The notes under the pieces were generated by a model that made no database searches, had not been told where the DNA came from, and was given only the letters and a program-made list of their open reading frames with translations. From contig NZ_CP077097.1 of the NCBI RefSeq assembly GCF_014269225.2, positions 2,801,001 to 2,865,000 on the forward strand: DNA of 64,000 nucleotides, in the 5' to 3' direction. Numbering within the stretch: position 1 is the first letter of the stretch; the number at the start of each line of letters is the position of its first letter. Below, in pieces: positions 1 through 10,212 of this stretch. A program made the translations under genes and the position numbers. The DNA comes from Pseudomonas anuradhapurensis. GTDB lineage: Bacteria; Pseudomonadota; Gammaproteobacteria; Pseudomonadales; Pseudomonadaceae.

Positions 1-1002
1 GTGCGCGAAGCGTCGCTGGCGGAAAGCCCGCAGATCCAGCTGGAAATCGACCGCCGCCAGGCCAACGCCCTGGGCGTATCGTTCGCCGATATCGGCACGG
101 TCCTGGACGTGGCCGTGGGCTCCAGTTACGTCAACGACTTCCCCAACCAGGGCCGCATGCAGCGGGTGGTGGTGCAGGCCGAAGGCGACCAGCGCAGCCA
201 GGTCGAGGACCTGCTGAGGATCCACGTGCGCAACGACAGCGGCAAGATGGTGCCGTTGGGTGCATTCGTCCAGGCCAGATGGGTCAGCGGCCCGGTGCAG
301 CTGACGCGTTACAACGGCTACCCGGCAGTGTCGATTTCCGGCGAGCCGGCGGCCGGCTACAGCTCGGGCGAAGCCATGGCCGAGATCGAGCGCCTGGTGG
401 CCCAGCTGCCGGCCGGTTCCGGCCTGGAATGGACCGGCCTGTCGCTGCAGGAACGGCTGTCCGGCAGCCAGGCGCCGATGTTGATGGCGCTGTCGTTGCT
501 GGTGGTGTTCCTGTGCCTGGCGGCACTGTACGAAAGCTGGTCGATCCCGACCGCAGTGCTGCTGGTGGTGCCGCTTGGGGTACTCGGCGCGGTGCTGGCC
601 GTGACCCTGCGCGGTATGCCCAACGACGTGTTCTTCAAGGTTGGCCTGATCACCCTGATCGGTTTGTCGGCGAAGAACGCCATTCTCATCATCGAGTTCG
701 CCAAGAGCCTGGTCGACCAGGGCGTCGATGCCGTTGACGCCGCCGTGCAAGCCGCACGCCTGCGCCTGCGCCCGATCGTGATGACCTCGCTGGCGTTCAT
801 TCTTGGCGTGGTCCCCCTGGCCATCGCCAGCGGCGCCAGCTCGGCCAGCCAGCAGGCGATCGGCACCGGGGTGATCGGCGGCATGCTGAGCGCCACCCTG
901 GCGGTGGTGTTCGTGCCGGTGTTCTTCGTCGTGGTGATGCGCCTGGCCGGGCGCCGCCAAGCGCGTGATAGCGACATACCGAGCGTGGCCAGCGAGCGCT
1001 GA
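1..1002 (+). CDS. RND multidrug efflux transporter, C-terminal part (5' end outside window)
   Basis: This is the last 333 residues of an inner-membrane RND (HAE-1 type) proton antiporter, the pump component of a tripartite efflux system. The reading frame is open from base 1, so the true start lies upstream; full members are about 1050 residues. Visible landmarks are the C-terminal membrane block, the family signature around GLITLIGLSAKNAILIIEFA (residues 215-235) and the RLRPIVMTSLAFILGVVPLA segment near residue 255. Substrate cannot be told from this portion. A hairpin terminator follows the stop codon. Confidence 0.93.
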   Translation: MREASLAESPQIQLEIDRRQANALGVSFADIGTVLDVAVGSSYVNDFPNQGRMQRVVVQAEGDQRSQVEDLLRIHVRNDSGKMVPLGAFVQARWVSGPVQLTRYNGYPAVSISGEPAAGYSSGEAMAEIERLVAQLPAGSGLEWTGLSLQERLSGSQAPMLMALSLLVVFLCLAALYESWSIPTAVLLVVPLGVLGAVLAVTLRGMPNDVFFKVGLITLIGLSAKNAILIIEFAKSLVDQGVDAVDAAVQAARLRLRPIVMTSLAFILGVVPLAIASGASSASQQAIGTGVIGGMLSATLAVVFVPVFFVVVMRLAGRRQARDSDIPSVASER

Positions 1003-1028
1003 CTGGACAAGCAGCGCGTGACATGGGA

Positions 1029-1062
1029 GGGTTCCCGGCAATGACTGCCCGGAACCCTTTTT
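1029..1062 (+). terminator. Rho-independent terminator after the RND gene
   Basis: GGGTTCC (1029-1035) pairs with GGAACCC (1051-1057) and is followed by five T residues (1058-1062). The T tract ends two bases before the mobA start codon. Confidence 0.8.
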
Positions 1063-1063
1063 C

Positions 1064-1639
1064 ATGCCTGATGCACTGCCACCCTGCTCGATCCTCATTC
1101 TTGCCGGCGGCCGCGGCCAGCGCATGGGCGGCCGCGACAAGGGCCTGATCGACTGGCAGGGCGAACCGCTGGTGGCGCATGTGCAGCGCGTGGTACGCCC
1201 GCTCAGCGATGACCTGGTGATTTCCTGCAACCGTAACCAGCAGGCCTACCGGGCGTATGCCGACCAGTTGGTGGGCGATGCCGAGGCGGACTACCCCGGG
1301 CCGTTGGCGGGGGTGATTGCCGGGCTCAAGGTGGCGCGGCATGAATGGGTGGTGCTGCTGGCCTGTGATGCGCCGCTGGTTGACCGGGGGTTGATCGAGG
1401 ACCTGCTGCGGCTGGCGGTGCCCCGTGACAGTGCGGCCATGGTGCGCCAGGGTGGCTACTGGCAGCCAATGTTCAGCGTGTTGCCACGTCGGCTGTTGCC
1501 GGTGCTGGAGCAGGCCTGGGCAGCGGGTGAACGGAGTTTGCAGAAGGCCTTGCTGCGTGAAGCGGTGCAAGGGCTGGAATGTAGTGACGATGATCGCAGG
1601 TTGAGCAACTTCAACAGCCCGGAGCTGTTGCAAGGCTGA
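1064..1639 (+). CDS. mobA: Molybdenum cofactor guanylyltransferase MobA
   Basis: The protein (191 aa) transfers GMP from GTP to molybdopterin, making the MGD cofactor used by DMSO-reductase-family enzymes in the cytoplasm. The nucleotidyltransferase loop LAGGRGQRMGGRDKGL (about residues 13-28) is typical, as are the later DQLVGDAEADYPGPLAG and LACDAPLVD segments. Length fits the family. ATG 1064 lies immediately after the T tract of the upstream terminator, so any Shine-Dalgarno sequence would have to be the GGAA inside the terminator stem. No later in-frame start keeps the GTP-binding loop, so the start seems right despite the odd leader. Confidence 0.95.
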   Translation: MPDALPPCSILILAGGRGQRMGGRDKGLIDWQGEPLVAHVQRVVRPLSDDLVISCNRNQQAYRAYADQLVGDAEADYPGPLAGVIAGLKVARHEWVVLLACDAPLVDRGLIEDLLRLAVPRDSAAMVRQGGYWQPMFSVLPRRLLPVLEQAWAAGERSLQKALLREAVQGLECSDDDRRLSNFNSPELLQG

Positions 1640-1689
1640 GATCATCTACTGCCTGTGCCCGCGAAGAGGCCAGTGCAGGCGACACATCA

Positions 1690-1749
1690 TCCGGCAGACA
1701 GCTCCTCGACACTGATCTCGCGCATGCACCTTGCCGGTCACCGGCATCT
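1690..1749 (-). pseudogene. Duplicated remnant of the 3' end of the acyl-CoA ligase gene
   Basis: These roughly 60 bases closely match the last 70 bases of the neighbouring ligase gene (about 1929-2000). Shared blocks include CGACACTGATCTCGCGCATG and ACCTTGCCGGTCACCG. The copy has a few substitutions and lacks 11 bases between two TGC repeats, which fits slippage. No start, no upstream part and no open frame of useful length remain. A REP pair lies between the copy and the intact gene. Confidence 0.75.
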
Positions 1750-1783
1750 GGTTGTTGCCTGACCATCAGGCCTGCGCGGTCCT

Positions 1784-1897
1784 TGTAGGAGCGGCCTTGT
1801 GTCGCGAAAGGGCCGCAAAGCGGCCCCGGGATTTCAGCAGCGATGCATGAATTGCCGGGGCTGCTTTGCAGCCCTTTCGCGACACAAGGCCGCTACA
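1784..1897. repeat. REP-type inverted repeat pair
   Basis: Two arms of about 40 bases face each other around a short spacer. The left arm contains GGAGCGGCCTTGTGTCGCGA and the right arm its complement TCGCGACACAAGGCCGCT. This is the common intergenic palindrome of P. putida; related pairs occur at 18524 and 21211. Confidence 0.85.
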
Positions 1898-1925
1898 GAG
1901 GCCCCATTCCCCTTCAGCTGGTGAT

Positions 1926-3599
<1,674 letters not shown>

Positions 3600-3609
3600 G
3601 GGTGTTCTC

Positions 3610-3617
3610 TTGTTGTT
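3610..3617 (-). promoter_or_regulatory. Candidate Hfq/Crc target motif (CA motif) at the ligase start
   Basis: On the minus strand AACAACAA ends 10 bases before the ATG at 3599 and touches the AAGAG ribosome-binding site. It matches the AAYAAYAA motif bound by Hfq with Crc during catabolite repression in pseudomonads. Inferred from motif and position only. Confidence 0.55.
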
Positions 3618-3635
3618 TTTATAGTGTTTGTACTG

Positions 3636-3724
3636 GCCTCTTCGCGGGTAAGCCCGCTCCCACAGGATCACCACAGGTTTCAGAACTTGCGCCTTACCTG
3701 TGGGAGCGGGCTTGCCCGCGAAGA
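3636..3724. repeat. REP-type inverted repeat, second family
   Basis: CCTCTTCGCGGGTAAGCCCG and its near-complement GCGGGCTTGCCCGCGAAGA form a large palindrome between qhpB and the ligase gene. The arms continue with CTCCCACAGG / CCTGTGGGAG. It may terminate or stabilise the upstream qhp transcript. Confidence 0.8.
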
Positions 3725-3737
3725 AAGCAACACCGGT

Positions 3738-4859
3738 TTAACGAATGAACACCTGCGGCGTCGTGGTCGACATGTCACCACCCGGCAACTTGATGTTCTT
3801 CACTTTCTCCAGCGTATCCGGGTTGAACACCGCCAGGTCGTTGAAGGTGCCGCCCAGGTACAGTTTGTCGCCCTTCTTGTCGAACGTGACGCAGTAATAG
3901 GTGTGCTCCAGATTAGCCGCCTTGATCAGCTTGCGCTGCTTGAGGTCGTACTTGGCCAGGCGGTTGAGTACGCCGTAGATCTGGTTCGGGTCTTTTGGCG
4001 AACGCAGCCCGGTGAAGTACAGCTCGGTCAGGTCGGCGAATTCCTGGGTGTGGGTCCTGCCGGTCTTCAGGTCGACGCTCAGGTAGCCATACAGCAGCTC
4101 GGCAGTGGCCGGGTCCTGCTTGTCATCCTTGAACCTGGCAATGGTGTACAGCATCGAGAACTCATGGCGCGGGCTCTGGTGCGGCCAGAAGTACAGCACG
4201 TCCGGGGCGCTGTAGCCTTTGCGGTTCCAGTTGCGCAGCGGCAAGGCCACCGTGTACTTGCCGGTCTTCACATCCATCTTGTAGATGTCCGGCCCGGCGA
4301 CGTACAGGCTGCCGTCGTCCGCCGCACGCATCAGGTACACCTGGCGCGGCATCGGGAAGGTGCGCACGGGCTTCGCCTGCAGGCCATCGGCAGTGCTGAA
4401 CACTTCCAGCCGCGGTGGCTTGACCACGTAGTGGTCGTTCAGTCGCTGGGTCGGGTTGACCGTGGCATAGACTTCCTTGCCGTCGGGGCTGATGGCAAAC
4501 GAGTACATCGACTTGCCGACCTCGCCCGCCACGCTGGACAGGTTGGCATGGAAGGTGTTCTTGCAGGTGTCCAGGTCGATGCCGTAGATGTCACCGTAGT
4601 GGTTGTTGAGCACGTAGGCGGTACGGTTGTCCGGCGCCATCATCGCGGTGCCTGGGCCGAACTTGTCGGGCATCACGCAGCTCTTGTACACCGTGTCGCT
4701 GGCCACATCGACCACGTGCAGGTTGTTCGGGTAGTTGGTCACGATCATGTATTCGTGGCCAGCCTTCAGCGCCGGCCCGGTGTCGGCGGCCTGTACCAGC
4801 CCGGCACAGGCCGTGGCGGCGATGGTGAGCGCGAGTGACGCGCAGCGTCCAGCTTTCAT
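3738..4859 (-). CDS. qhpB: Quinohemoprotein amine dehydrogenase, beta subunit
   Basis: The 373-residue precursor has a signal peptide ending near residue 24 (AGLVQA). Removing it leaves about 349 residues, the size of the beta-propeller subunit in crystallised P. putida QHNDH. The chain shows repeated propeller blades (for example MIVTNYPNNLHVVDVA and YSFAISPDGKEVYATV). It acts in the periplasm with the diheme alpha and the quinone-bearing gamma subunit in oxidising primary amines to aldehydes. ATG 4859 is chosen because AAGGGGA lies just upstream. It is the last subunit gene of qhpA-D-C-B and starts 32 bases after qhpC. The same system is called pea in strain U. Confidence 0.95.
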   Translation of the reverse strand: MKAGRCASLALTIAATACAGLVQAADTGPALKAGHEYMIVTNYPNNLHVVDVASDTVYKSCVMPDKFGPGTAMMAPDNRTAYVLNNHYGDIYGIDLDTCKNTFHANLSSVAGEVGKSMYSFAISPDGKEVYATVNPTQRLNDHYVVKPPRLEVFSTADGLQAKPVRTFPMPRQVYLMRAADDGSLYVAGPDIYKMDVKTGKYTVALPLRNWNRKGYSAPDVLYFWPHQSPRHEFSMLYTIARFKDDKQDPATAELLYGYLSVDLKTGRTHTQEFADLTELYFTGLRSPKDPNQIYGVLNRLAKYDLKQRKLIKAANLEHTYYCVTFDKKGDKLYLGGTFNDLAVFNPDTLEKVKNIKLPGGDMSTTTPQVFIR

Positions 4860-4891
4860 GCGGTTTCCCCTTGTCATTCTTGTTGGGCCGG

Positions 4892-5215
4892 TCACTTGTC
4901 TTTCGGGAACACGGTGCCGAGGTTGCGCCAGTCTTGCGCCGAGTTGCTCGCCTGGGCGTTCCAGTCCTGGTAGGTGCTCATCATGTCCGGCACCTGGGCC
5001 GGCCACCAGCAAGGGTCGGAGCAGCCATACAGGTCGGCCTCCATCGGCTGGCACAGCGAGCTCACGCCACCAAAGGCGTCCACTTCCCAGCCCGGGTCGG
5101 TGGTGGCGGTGCAGCCCGCCACCGCACTCATGGCCATGACTTCTTCGACGCGGTCTTCGGCGGCGGCCTGTTCGAGGATGCGCGCCTTGTTGTTCAGGGG
5201 CTTCAAGTGCTTCAT
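4892..5215 (-). CDS. qhpC: Quinohemoprotein amine dehydrogenase, gamma subunit (CTQ carrier)
   Basis: This 107-residue protein is the substrate of a post-translational modification pathway and becomes the catalytic gamma subunit. Residues 1-28 form a charged, non-Sec leader removed before use; the 79-residue remainder begins MSAVAGC. Every known cross-link residue is present: C35-E44, C55-D61 and C69-D77 for thioethers, and C65-W71 for cysteine tryptophylquinone (precursor numbering; add 28 to mature numbering). QhpD makes the cross-links, QhpG oxygenates the tryptophan, QhpE cuts the leader and QhpF probably exports it. The start codon follows the qhpD stop by one base (TGACATG), so translation is probably coupled. 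Confidence 0.97.
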   Translation of the reverse strand: MKHLKPLNNKARILEQAAAEDRVEEVMAMSAVAGCTATTDPGWEVDAFGGVSSLCQPMEADLYGCSDPCWWPAQVPDMMSTYQDWNAQASNSAQDWRNLGTVFPKDK

Positions 5216-5216
5216 G

Positions 5217-6647
5217 TCAGTGCGCCTTCCGCGGAGTGATGTAGCGATCGATGAAGGCCGGGTTGGCGGCCATGATGCGGCTGTAGACTTCGATGCCGAA
5301 GTCGACCCAGTCGCGCATCAGTTCGCAATAGTGGTAGGTCGGGTGCTGCGGGTCGCCATAGCGGGCATAGCTTTCGTGGTAGCAGCCGCCGGAGCACAGG
5401 TTGCGGATGCGACAGCTGTCGCAGCCGGTGTTGCTGCGGTCCAGGCGCTGCGACAGGAAGTCGTTGAGCTGCGCCTGCTTCACCCCCTGGTGCACATTGC
5501 CGAAGGTCGGCAGGCTGGAACCGGTGAAGCGATGGCACAGGTTCAGCTCACCTTCGTGGTCCACGGCCAGCATCTTCAGCCCGGCGCCGCACGGCAGGGC
5601 CTTCTTGTGGCCTTCGTGGATGTCGGTAATCAGCTGGTGCAGGTTGGAGAAGCCGATGTTGCGGTGCTCCAGCGCAGCCTCAAGGTAACGCCGGCCCAGC
5701 GCCTTCATGTTGGCGAACACCTGCACCAGCTCTTCGCCGGTGAGGTTGAAGTTGGCCATGTCGCCGGAGGTGACCGGGGCAAAGCCGACTTCAGCGAAGC
5801 CCAGTTCGTTGAACAGGTGGTTCCAGATGGTCTCGACGTCGGTGATGCCACGGGTCAGCGTGACCCGCGCGCCCACCGGGCGGCTGTGGTAGCGCGACAG
5901 CAGCATGTCGACCTTGCGCCGCACCACGTCATAGGTGCCCTGCCCGCCCACGGTGATGCGGTTGCGGTCGTGAACGGTCTTGGGGCCATCGATGCTGACC
6001 GACAGGCCGAAGCGGTGGGCGTTGAGCCAGTCGACGATCTCTTCGCTGAGCAAGGTGGCGTTGGTGGTCATGATGAACTCCACCTGCTTGCCCGCCTCGG
6101 CGAAGCGCCGCTCGCAGTAGGCCACCATATGCTCGATCAGCGGCCGGTTGGACAGCGGCTCGCCACCGAAGAACACCACGCTGTAACGCGGCTCGTCGGG
6201 CGATTCCTTGAGCAGCATCTCCACCGAAGCCTCGGCGGTGGCAGCGCTCATCTTCTTGCCTGCCGACGGCTTGTCCAGGTCTTCTTTGTAGCAATAGGTG
6301 CAGCTGAGGTTGCAGCCGGTGTTGACGTTGAGCACCACAGTGTTCAGCGCGGTGCGTTCGACCTGCCTGAGGGCGATTTCCGGGGTCAGCGGCGAGCCGT
6401 CGCTGACCAGCTCCAGCGCGATCAGCTCGCGCAGGGTGGCCTGGATATCGTCGCCGGCAAACTGCTGGCCAAGGCGCTGCAGCAACTCCTCGGCCGAGCA
6501 GCCTTGCTGGCGCAGGGTGTCGATGATGCCGCCGGTCACCGCATCGGCGCTGAACAGCGAACTGCTGGGGATATGGAAAAGCATGCGGTCGGCATCGACC
6601 TGCACTTCATGCAGGTTGCGTTCGACCAGGTTCAGTAGTGCGCCCAT
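5217..6647 (-). CDS. qhpD: Radical SAM/SPASM peptide-modifying enzyme QhpD
   Basis: A 476-residue cytoplasmic enzyme that forms the intra-peptide thioether bonds in QhpC. The radical-SAM motif CNLSCTYC is at residues 112-119 (C112, C116, C119). The C-terminal SPASM region holds further cysteines ([22 protein letters not shown]) for auxiliary Fe-S clusters. The N-terminal 100 residues resemble a peptide-recognition domain. ATG 6647 has a strong GGGAGG site upstream. The gene lies between qhpA and qhpC in the structural operon, so enzyme and substrate are made from one transcript. Confidence 0.96.
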   Translation of the reverse strand: MGALLNLVERNLHEVQVDADRMLFHIPSSSLFSADAVTGGIIDTLRQQGCSAEELLQRLGQQFAGDDIQATLRELIALELVSDGSPLTPEIALRQVERTALNTVVLNVNTGCNLSCTYCYKEDLDKPSAGKKMSAATAEASVEMLLKESPDEPRYSVVFFGGEPLSNRPLIEHMVAYCERRFAEAGKQVEFIMTTNATLLSEEIVDWLNAHRFGLSVSIDGPKTVHDRNRITVGGQGTYDVVRRKVDMLLSRYHSRPVGARVTLTRGITDVETIWNHLFNELGFAEVGFAPVTSGDMANFNLTGEELVQVFANMKALGRRYLEAALEHRNIGFSNLHQLITDIHEGHKKALPCGAGLKMLAVDHEGELNLCHRFTGSSLPTFGNVHQGVKQAQLNDFLSQRLDRSNTGCDSCRIRNLCSGGCYHESYARYGDPQHPTYHYCELMRDWVDFGIEVYSRIMAANPAFIDRYITPRKAH

Positions 6648-6696
6648 GGCGACCTCCCGATAATCGATCCGTTGGAAAACCGTAAGCCCCCTGCCG

Positions 6697-8262
6697 TTAC
6701 GGCAGCGGCGGGTTGTTCCAGCGCTGTACGGTGACGATCATGTGCCCTTCGCCGGTCGGGCCACCGTCGGCCAGGGTGGCGATGACCTTCAGGTTGCCGG
6801 CGTTGTTGGTCATCATCTTGCGCGCCGGGTTGGGGCCAGCGCCGCCGGGCACGAACACACCATCGGCCTGCATCTGCCCGGCGAACTTGACGTCTTCGTC
6901 CTCGACTGCTCGCTCGTTGAACGGCTCGACCTTCCAGCTGGCCGGCAGGTAGCCGATGCGCAGTGGCTGGCCGTTGGCGTCCTTGCCCCACGCCTCAGCC
7001 TCGAAGCGGCCCTGCACCTTGGGCACCGCGGCGCCGTTTTCGCCGATACGAGCGATGGAGAACGCCGGTACCACCTTCACTGCCTCGACCTTGTCGTACA
7101 CCGCCAGGTTGACGCCCTTGAGCGCCCCCACGGCGACTTCGCGCTGGCCTGGCTTGGCATCAGCTGCGGCGCGGGCCTTCACCCGTACCAGGGTCGGGGT
7201 CTGCTCCAGCACCTCGGTCACCTCCACGCCAGCGCCCAGGTCCGGTTTGCCGGCCAGGCCGCTGCCGACCAAGGTGATCTCGCTTTCGCCACCGGCCTTG
7301 ATGAATGCCGGTTGTACCGCCAGCAGGCGCGCCTTGCCGTCCTTCACTGCGGTGAAGTCCAGGCCACGCTCGTCGTGCTCGGCCTCGAACATGCGGCCTT
7401 TCATTTCGCCATCCAGCGCGGCGAACACCTGGCGCAGGTTGGCGTCGCCGACCTTGACGTTGCCACGCCACTCATAGCCGTTGTAGAGGATCGCCGAACC
7501 GCTGCCATTGAACGGCGTGCCGTCGGCATAAGCGCCTTTGACCTCGACCTTGAAGGTGTCGCCCTGGTCAGGCGTGACGCTCATCACCCCGCGCACATCG
7601 CCCTTGGCCAGCATGTGGCCGCTGAACGCCCACTGGCCCGGCAGCGCATCGGCCTTGGGCCTGGCCTTCTGCCATTCGGCCCACGCCGCGCTTTCCAGCG
7701 GGTAGCGCTTGGCCAGGTCGGGCACCACCTGCTGCAGGGCGATCGGCAGCCAGTCGCGGTCACGCGCCTGGGCCTGGTATTCGAGGGATGGCCATTGGCC
7801 GAGGTGGAAGTTGACCAGGTGTTCCCATTCCTTGGCCGGGCGCCGCTGCAAGGCGACACGGGCACCCGAGTGGCAACGGCCACAGGTTTCGCTGAGTTGG
7901 GTATCGAACTGCTCGACGGTATTCAGCCGGCGCTCCATGGCGTAACGCACACCATCGGTCTCGCTGGGCGCCAGGCCCTGCTTGTCGGCGAGGTATTTGA
8001 CCAGGGTGCGGCGGTCGTCGTCGCTGATCTGCAGGCCGTGCATCACCTGCATGCGGGCGATGCTCATCAGCCAGCCTTCCGGTGTTTTACGCTGATGGCT
8101 GATGCGGCTGTAGGTGTCGTTGCCTTCGGGGATATGGCACCCCATGCACTTGTTCTGCAACAGGCTCGGGCCCTGCTCGGCCGCCATGGCCTGGGTGCTC
8201 AGCAGCGCGGCGGCGACCAGCGCCAGTTTGCCCGCATGCCGCTGGAGTCGAGTCGTCTTCAA
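6697..8262 (-). CDS. qhpA: Quinohemoprotein amine dehydrogenase, alpha subunit (diheme)
   Basis: The alpha subunit carries two c-type hemes that pass electrons out of the CTQ site. Starting at TTG 8262 gives 521 residues with a signal peptide cut after about residue 27 (STQAMA), leaving 494 residues as in the known structure. CxxCH motifs are at residues 39-43 (CMGCH) and 127-131 (CGRCH). The rest is a series of beta domains. The TTG is supported by GGAGGT seven bases upstream; no in-frame ATG lies between that site and the signal peptide. An AACAACAA motif lies four bases ahead of the ribosome-binding site. It is the first gene of qhpA-D-C-B. Confidence 0.95.
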   Translation of the reverse strand: MKTTRLQRHAGKLALVAAALLSTQAMAAEQGPSLLQNKCMGCHIPEGNDTYSRISHQRKTPEGWLMSIARMQVMHGLQISDDDRRTLVKYLADKQGLAPSETDGVRYAMERRLNTVEQFDTQLSETCGRCHSGARVALQRRPAKEWEHLVNFHLGQWPSLEYQAQARDRDWLPIALQQVVPDLAKRYPLESAAWAEWQKARPKADALPGQWAFSGHMLAKGDVRGVMSVTPDQGDTFKVEVKGAYADGTPFNGSGSAILYNGYEWRGNVKVGDANLRQVFAALDGEMKGRMFEAEHDERGLDFTAVKDGKARLLAVQPAFIKAGGESEITLVGSGLAGKPDLGAGVEVTEVLEQTPTLVRVKARAAADAKPGQREVAVGALKGVNLAVYDKVEAVKVVPAFSIARIGENGAAVPKVQGRFEAEAWGKDANGQPLRIGYLPASWKVEPFNERAVEDEDVKFAGQMQADGVFVPGGAGPNPARKMMTNNAGNLKVIATLADGGPTGEGHMIVTVQRWNNPPLP

Positions 8263-8278
8263 GGTCAGACCTCCACGG

Positions 8279-8286
8279 TTGTTGTT
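8279..8286 (-). promoter_or_regulatory. Candidate Hfq/Crc target motif ahead of qhpA
   Basis: AACAACAA on the minus strand sits four bases upstream of the GGAGGT ribosome-binding site of qhpA. Hfq with Crc bound here would cover the ribosome entry site, so the whole amine dehydrogenase operon is a likely catabolite-repression target. Confidence 0.6.
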
Positions 8287-8339
8287 CTTATCGTTTTCGC
8301 ACGCTTTGGAACAGCAGGTGTGCATGTGACGGTTGCGAT

Positions 8340-8354
8340 ACAGGAACTGTGCCA
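8340..8354 (-). promoter_or_regulatory. Possible sigma-54 promoter for the qhpA operon
   Basis: On the minus strand TGGCAC (8354-8349) is followed after five bases by CTGT, an imperfect -12 element (consensus TTGC). Transcription would begin near 8328, giving a leader of about 65 bases. The -24 part is perfect; the -12 part lacks the C of the GC pair, so this is tentative. Confidence 0.35.
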
Positions 8355-8461
8355 GATGTTGTAAAAGTGTTTTCTTTCAACCTGTTAGCCGGTTTTCGGG
8401 CGCTTGATGCCAGCAGCGATGGCCAACTGCAGCGTGCCATTTCGCGACAGCGTGTGTCAGG

Positions 8462-8558
8462 TTGAGACTGGACCGCTACGCAGGCCAGTCGGCAAGCCAG
8501 CGACTGGCCCGGGAGGCCACTGTTGCAACACCGTCTCACAGCGTCTCAATGTGCAACA
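8462..8558. promoter_or_regulatory. Repeat cluster, candidate activator (enhancer) sites between qhpA and the aldehyde dehydrogenase gene
   Basis: The 427-base divergent gap contains TTGAGAC (8462-8468), GTCTCA (8533-8538) and GTCTCAA (8543-8549), the last two exactly 10 bases apart. They are framed by TGTTGCAACA (8521-8530) and TGCAACA (8552-8558). The cluster lies about 80-115 bases upstream of the -24 box of the plus-strand sigma-54 promoter, the usual place for an activator. The likely binder is the activator encoded at 13997-15907. Confidence 0.45.
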
Positions 8559-8634
8559 GCTCCACCCCGCAGTCCCAACCTTTCTCGCCGATAAAACCCA
8601 ACGCCTTCAACGCTTTACCAGCACTTGTCCAGCT

Positions 8635-8649
8635 TGGCACGACCATTGC
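8635..8649 (+). promoter_or_regulatory. Sigma-54 promoter of the aldehyde dehydrogenase gene
   Basis: TGGCAC, five bases (GACCA), then TTGC: a perfect match to the -24/-12 consensus with correct spacing. Transcription should start near 8661, 29 bases before the ATG at 8690. The locus encodes its own sigma-54 activator. Confidence 0.8.
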
Positions 8650-8689
8650 GCCTCTGCCTGTCACATCCAATGACAAGAGGCACAGCCCA

Positions 8690-10183
8690 ATGCTTTCCGA
8701 ACTGCCCATCCTGCCCACCACCCGCGCCTTTCTCGAACGCAAGCTGAAGATGCGCATCGGCGCCGACTGGCAGGATGCCGCCAGCGGTCGCACCATGTCG
8801 TTCCGCAACCCCGCCACTGGTGAGGTACTGGGTGAAGTGCCCGCCGCCGACGCCGAAGATGTCGATCGGGCCGTGCGCGCCGCGCGCCAGGCTTTCGACG
8901 ACTCGCCGTGGAGCCGCCTGCGCCCACGCGAACGGCAGAACCTGCTGTGGCGCCTGGCCGACCTGATGGAGCGCGACGCCCGCCAGCTGGCCGAACTGGA
9001 ATGCCTGAACAACGGCAAGAGCGCCGCCGTGGCCCAGGTGATGGACGTGCAGCTGGCCATCGATTTTCTGCGCTACATGGCAGGCTGGGCCACCAAGATC
9101 GAGGGTAGCACTGTCGAACCCTCGCTGCCGTTGCTGCCCAACGACCAGTTCCACGCGTTCGTCCGCCGCGAAGCGGTAGGCGTGGTCGGTGCCATCGTCG
9201 CCTGGAACTTCCCGTTGCTGCTGGCCTGCTGGAAGCTCGGCCCGGCCCTGGCTAGCGGTTGCACCGTCGTGCTCAAGCCCGCGGACGAAACACCGCTGAG
9301 CGTGCTCAAGCTGGCCGAACTGGTGGACGAAGCCGGCTACCCGGCCGGCGTGTTCAACGTGGTCACCGGCACCGGCCTGAACGCCGGCGCCGCGCTCAGC
9401 CGCCACCCCGGCGTGGACAAGCTGACCTTCACCGGCTCCACCGAGGTTGGCAAGCTGATCGGCAAGGCGGCCATGGACAACATGACCCGTGTCACCCTGG
9501 AACTCGGCGGCAAGTCGCCGACCATTGTCATGCCCGATGCCAACCTGCAGGAGGCGGCTGCCGGCGCCGCCACGGCGATCTTCTTCAACCAGGGCCAGGT
9601 GTGCTGCGCAGGCTCCCGGCTGTATGTACACCGCAAGCACTTCGACAACGTGGTGGCCGACATCGCCGGCATCGCCAACGGCATGAAACTCGGCAACGGA
9701 CTGGACCCGGCGGTGCAGATGGGGCCGTTGATCTCGGCCAAGCAGCAGGACCGGGTCACCGGCTACATCGAGCTTGGCCGTGAACTGGGAGCGACCATCG
9801 CCTGTGGCGGCGAAGGCTTCGGGCCAGGCTACTTCGTCAAGCCGACGGTGATCGTCGACGTCGGCCAGCGCCACCGCCTGGTTCAGGAAGAAATCTTCGG
9901 GCCAGTGCTGGTGGCGATGCCGTTCGACGACATCGACGAAGTGCTCGGCCTGGCCAATGACACCCCCTATGGGCTGGGCGCGAGCATCTGGTCGAACGAC
10001 CTGGCCGCCGTGCACCGGATGATCCCACGCATCAAGTCGGGGTCGGTGTGGGTCAACTGCCACAGCGCGCTGGACCCGGCCCTGCCGTTTGGCGGCTACA
10101 AGATGTCCGGTGTCGGCCGCGAGATGGGCGCGGCGGCCATCGAGCATTACACCGAGCTGAAATCGGTGCTGATCAAGCTCTGA
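8690..10183 (+). CDS. peaE: Aldehyde dehydrogenase (phenylacetaldehyde dehydrogenase-like)
   Basis: A 497-residue NAD(P)-dependent aldehyde dehydrogenase that oxidises an aldehyde to its acid. The active-site regions are the VTLELGGKSP motif with the general-base glutamate (about residue 268) and GQVCCAGSRLY with the nucleophilic cysteine (about residue 302-305). The coenzyme loop FTGSTEVGK is near residue 244. ATG 8690 follows an AAGAGG site. It is divergent from the amine dehydrogenase operon and has its own sigma-54 promoter, so it should act on the aldehydes QHNDH releases, such as phenylacetaldehyde from 2-phenylethylamine. The name follows the pea nomenclature of strain U; substrate is inferred. 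Confidence 0.92.
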   Translation: MLSELPILPTTRAFLERKLKMRIGADWQDAASGRTMSFRNPATGEVLGEVPAADAEDVDRAVRAARQAFDDSPWSRLRPRERQNLLWRLADLMERDARQLAELECLNNGKSAAVAQVMDVQLAIDFLRYMAGWATKIEGSTVEPSLPLLPNDQFHAFVRREAVGVVGAIVAWNFPLLLACWKLGPALASGCTVVLKPADETPLSVLKLAELVDEAGYPAGVFNVVTGTGLNAGAALSRHPGVDKLTFTGSTEVGKLIGKAAMDNMTRVTLELGGKSPTIVMPDANLQEAAAGAATAIFFNQGQVCCAGSRLYVHRKHFDNVVADIAGIANGMKLGNGLDPAVQMGPLISAKQQDRVTGYIELGRELGATIACGGEGFGPGYFVKPTVIVDVGQRHRLVQEEIFGPVLVAMPFDDIDEVLGLANDTPYGLGASIWSNDLAAVHRMIPRIKSGSVWVNCHSALDPALPFGGYKMSGVGREMGAAAIEHYTELKSVLIKL

Positions 10184-10212
10184 CGACGCCCCTGGTCTGG
10201 CCCTGGCGCCAG

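Noticed and set aside
1784..1897. Palindromic pair as an insertion sequence end or attachment site
   Set aside because: No transposase, target duplication or tRNA is present; similar pairs occur at other intergenic sites, as expected for REP elements.
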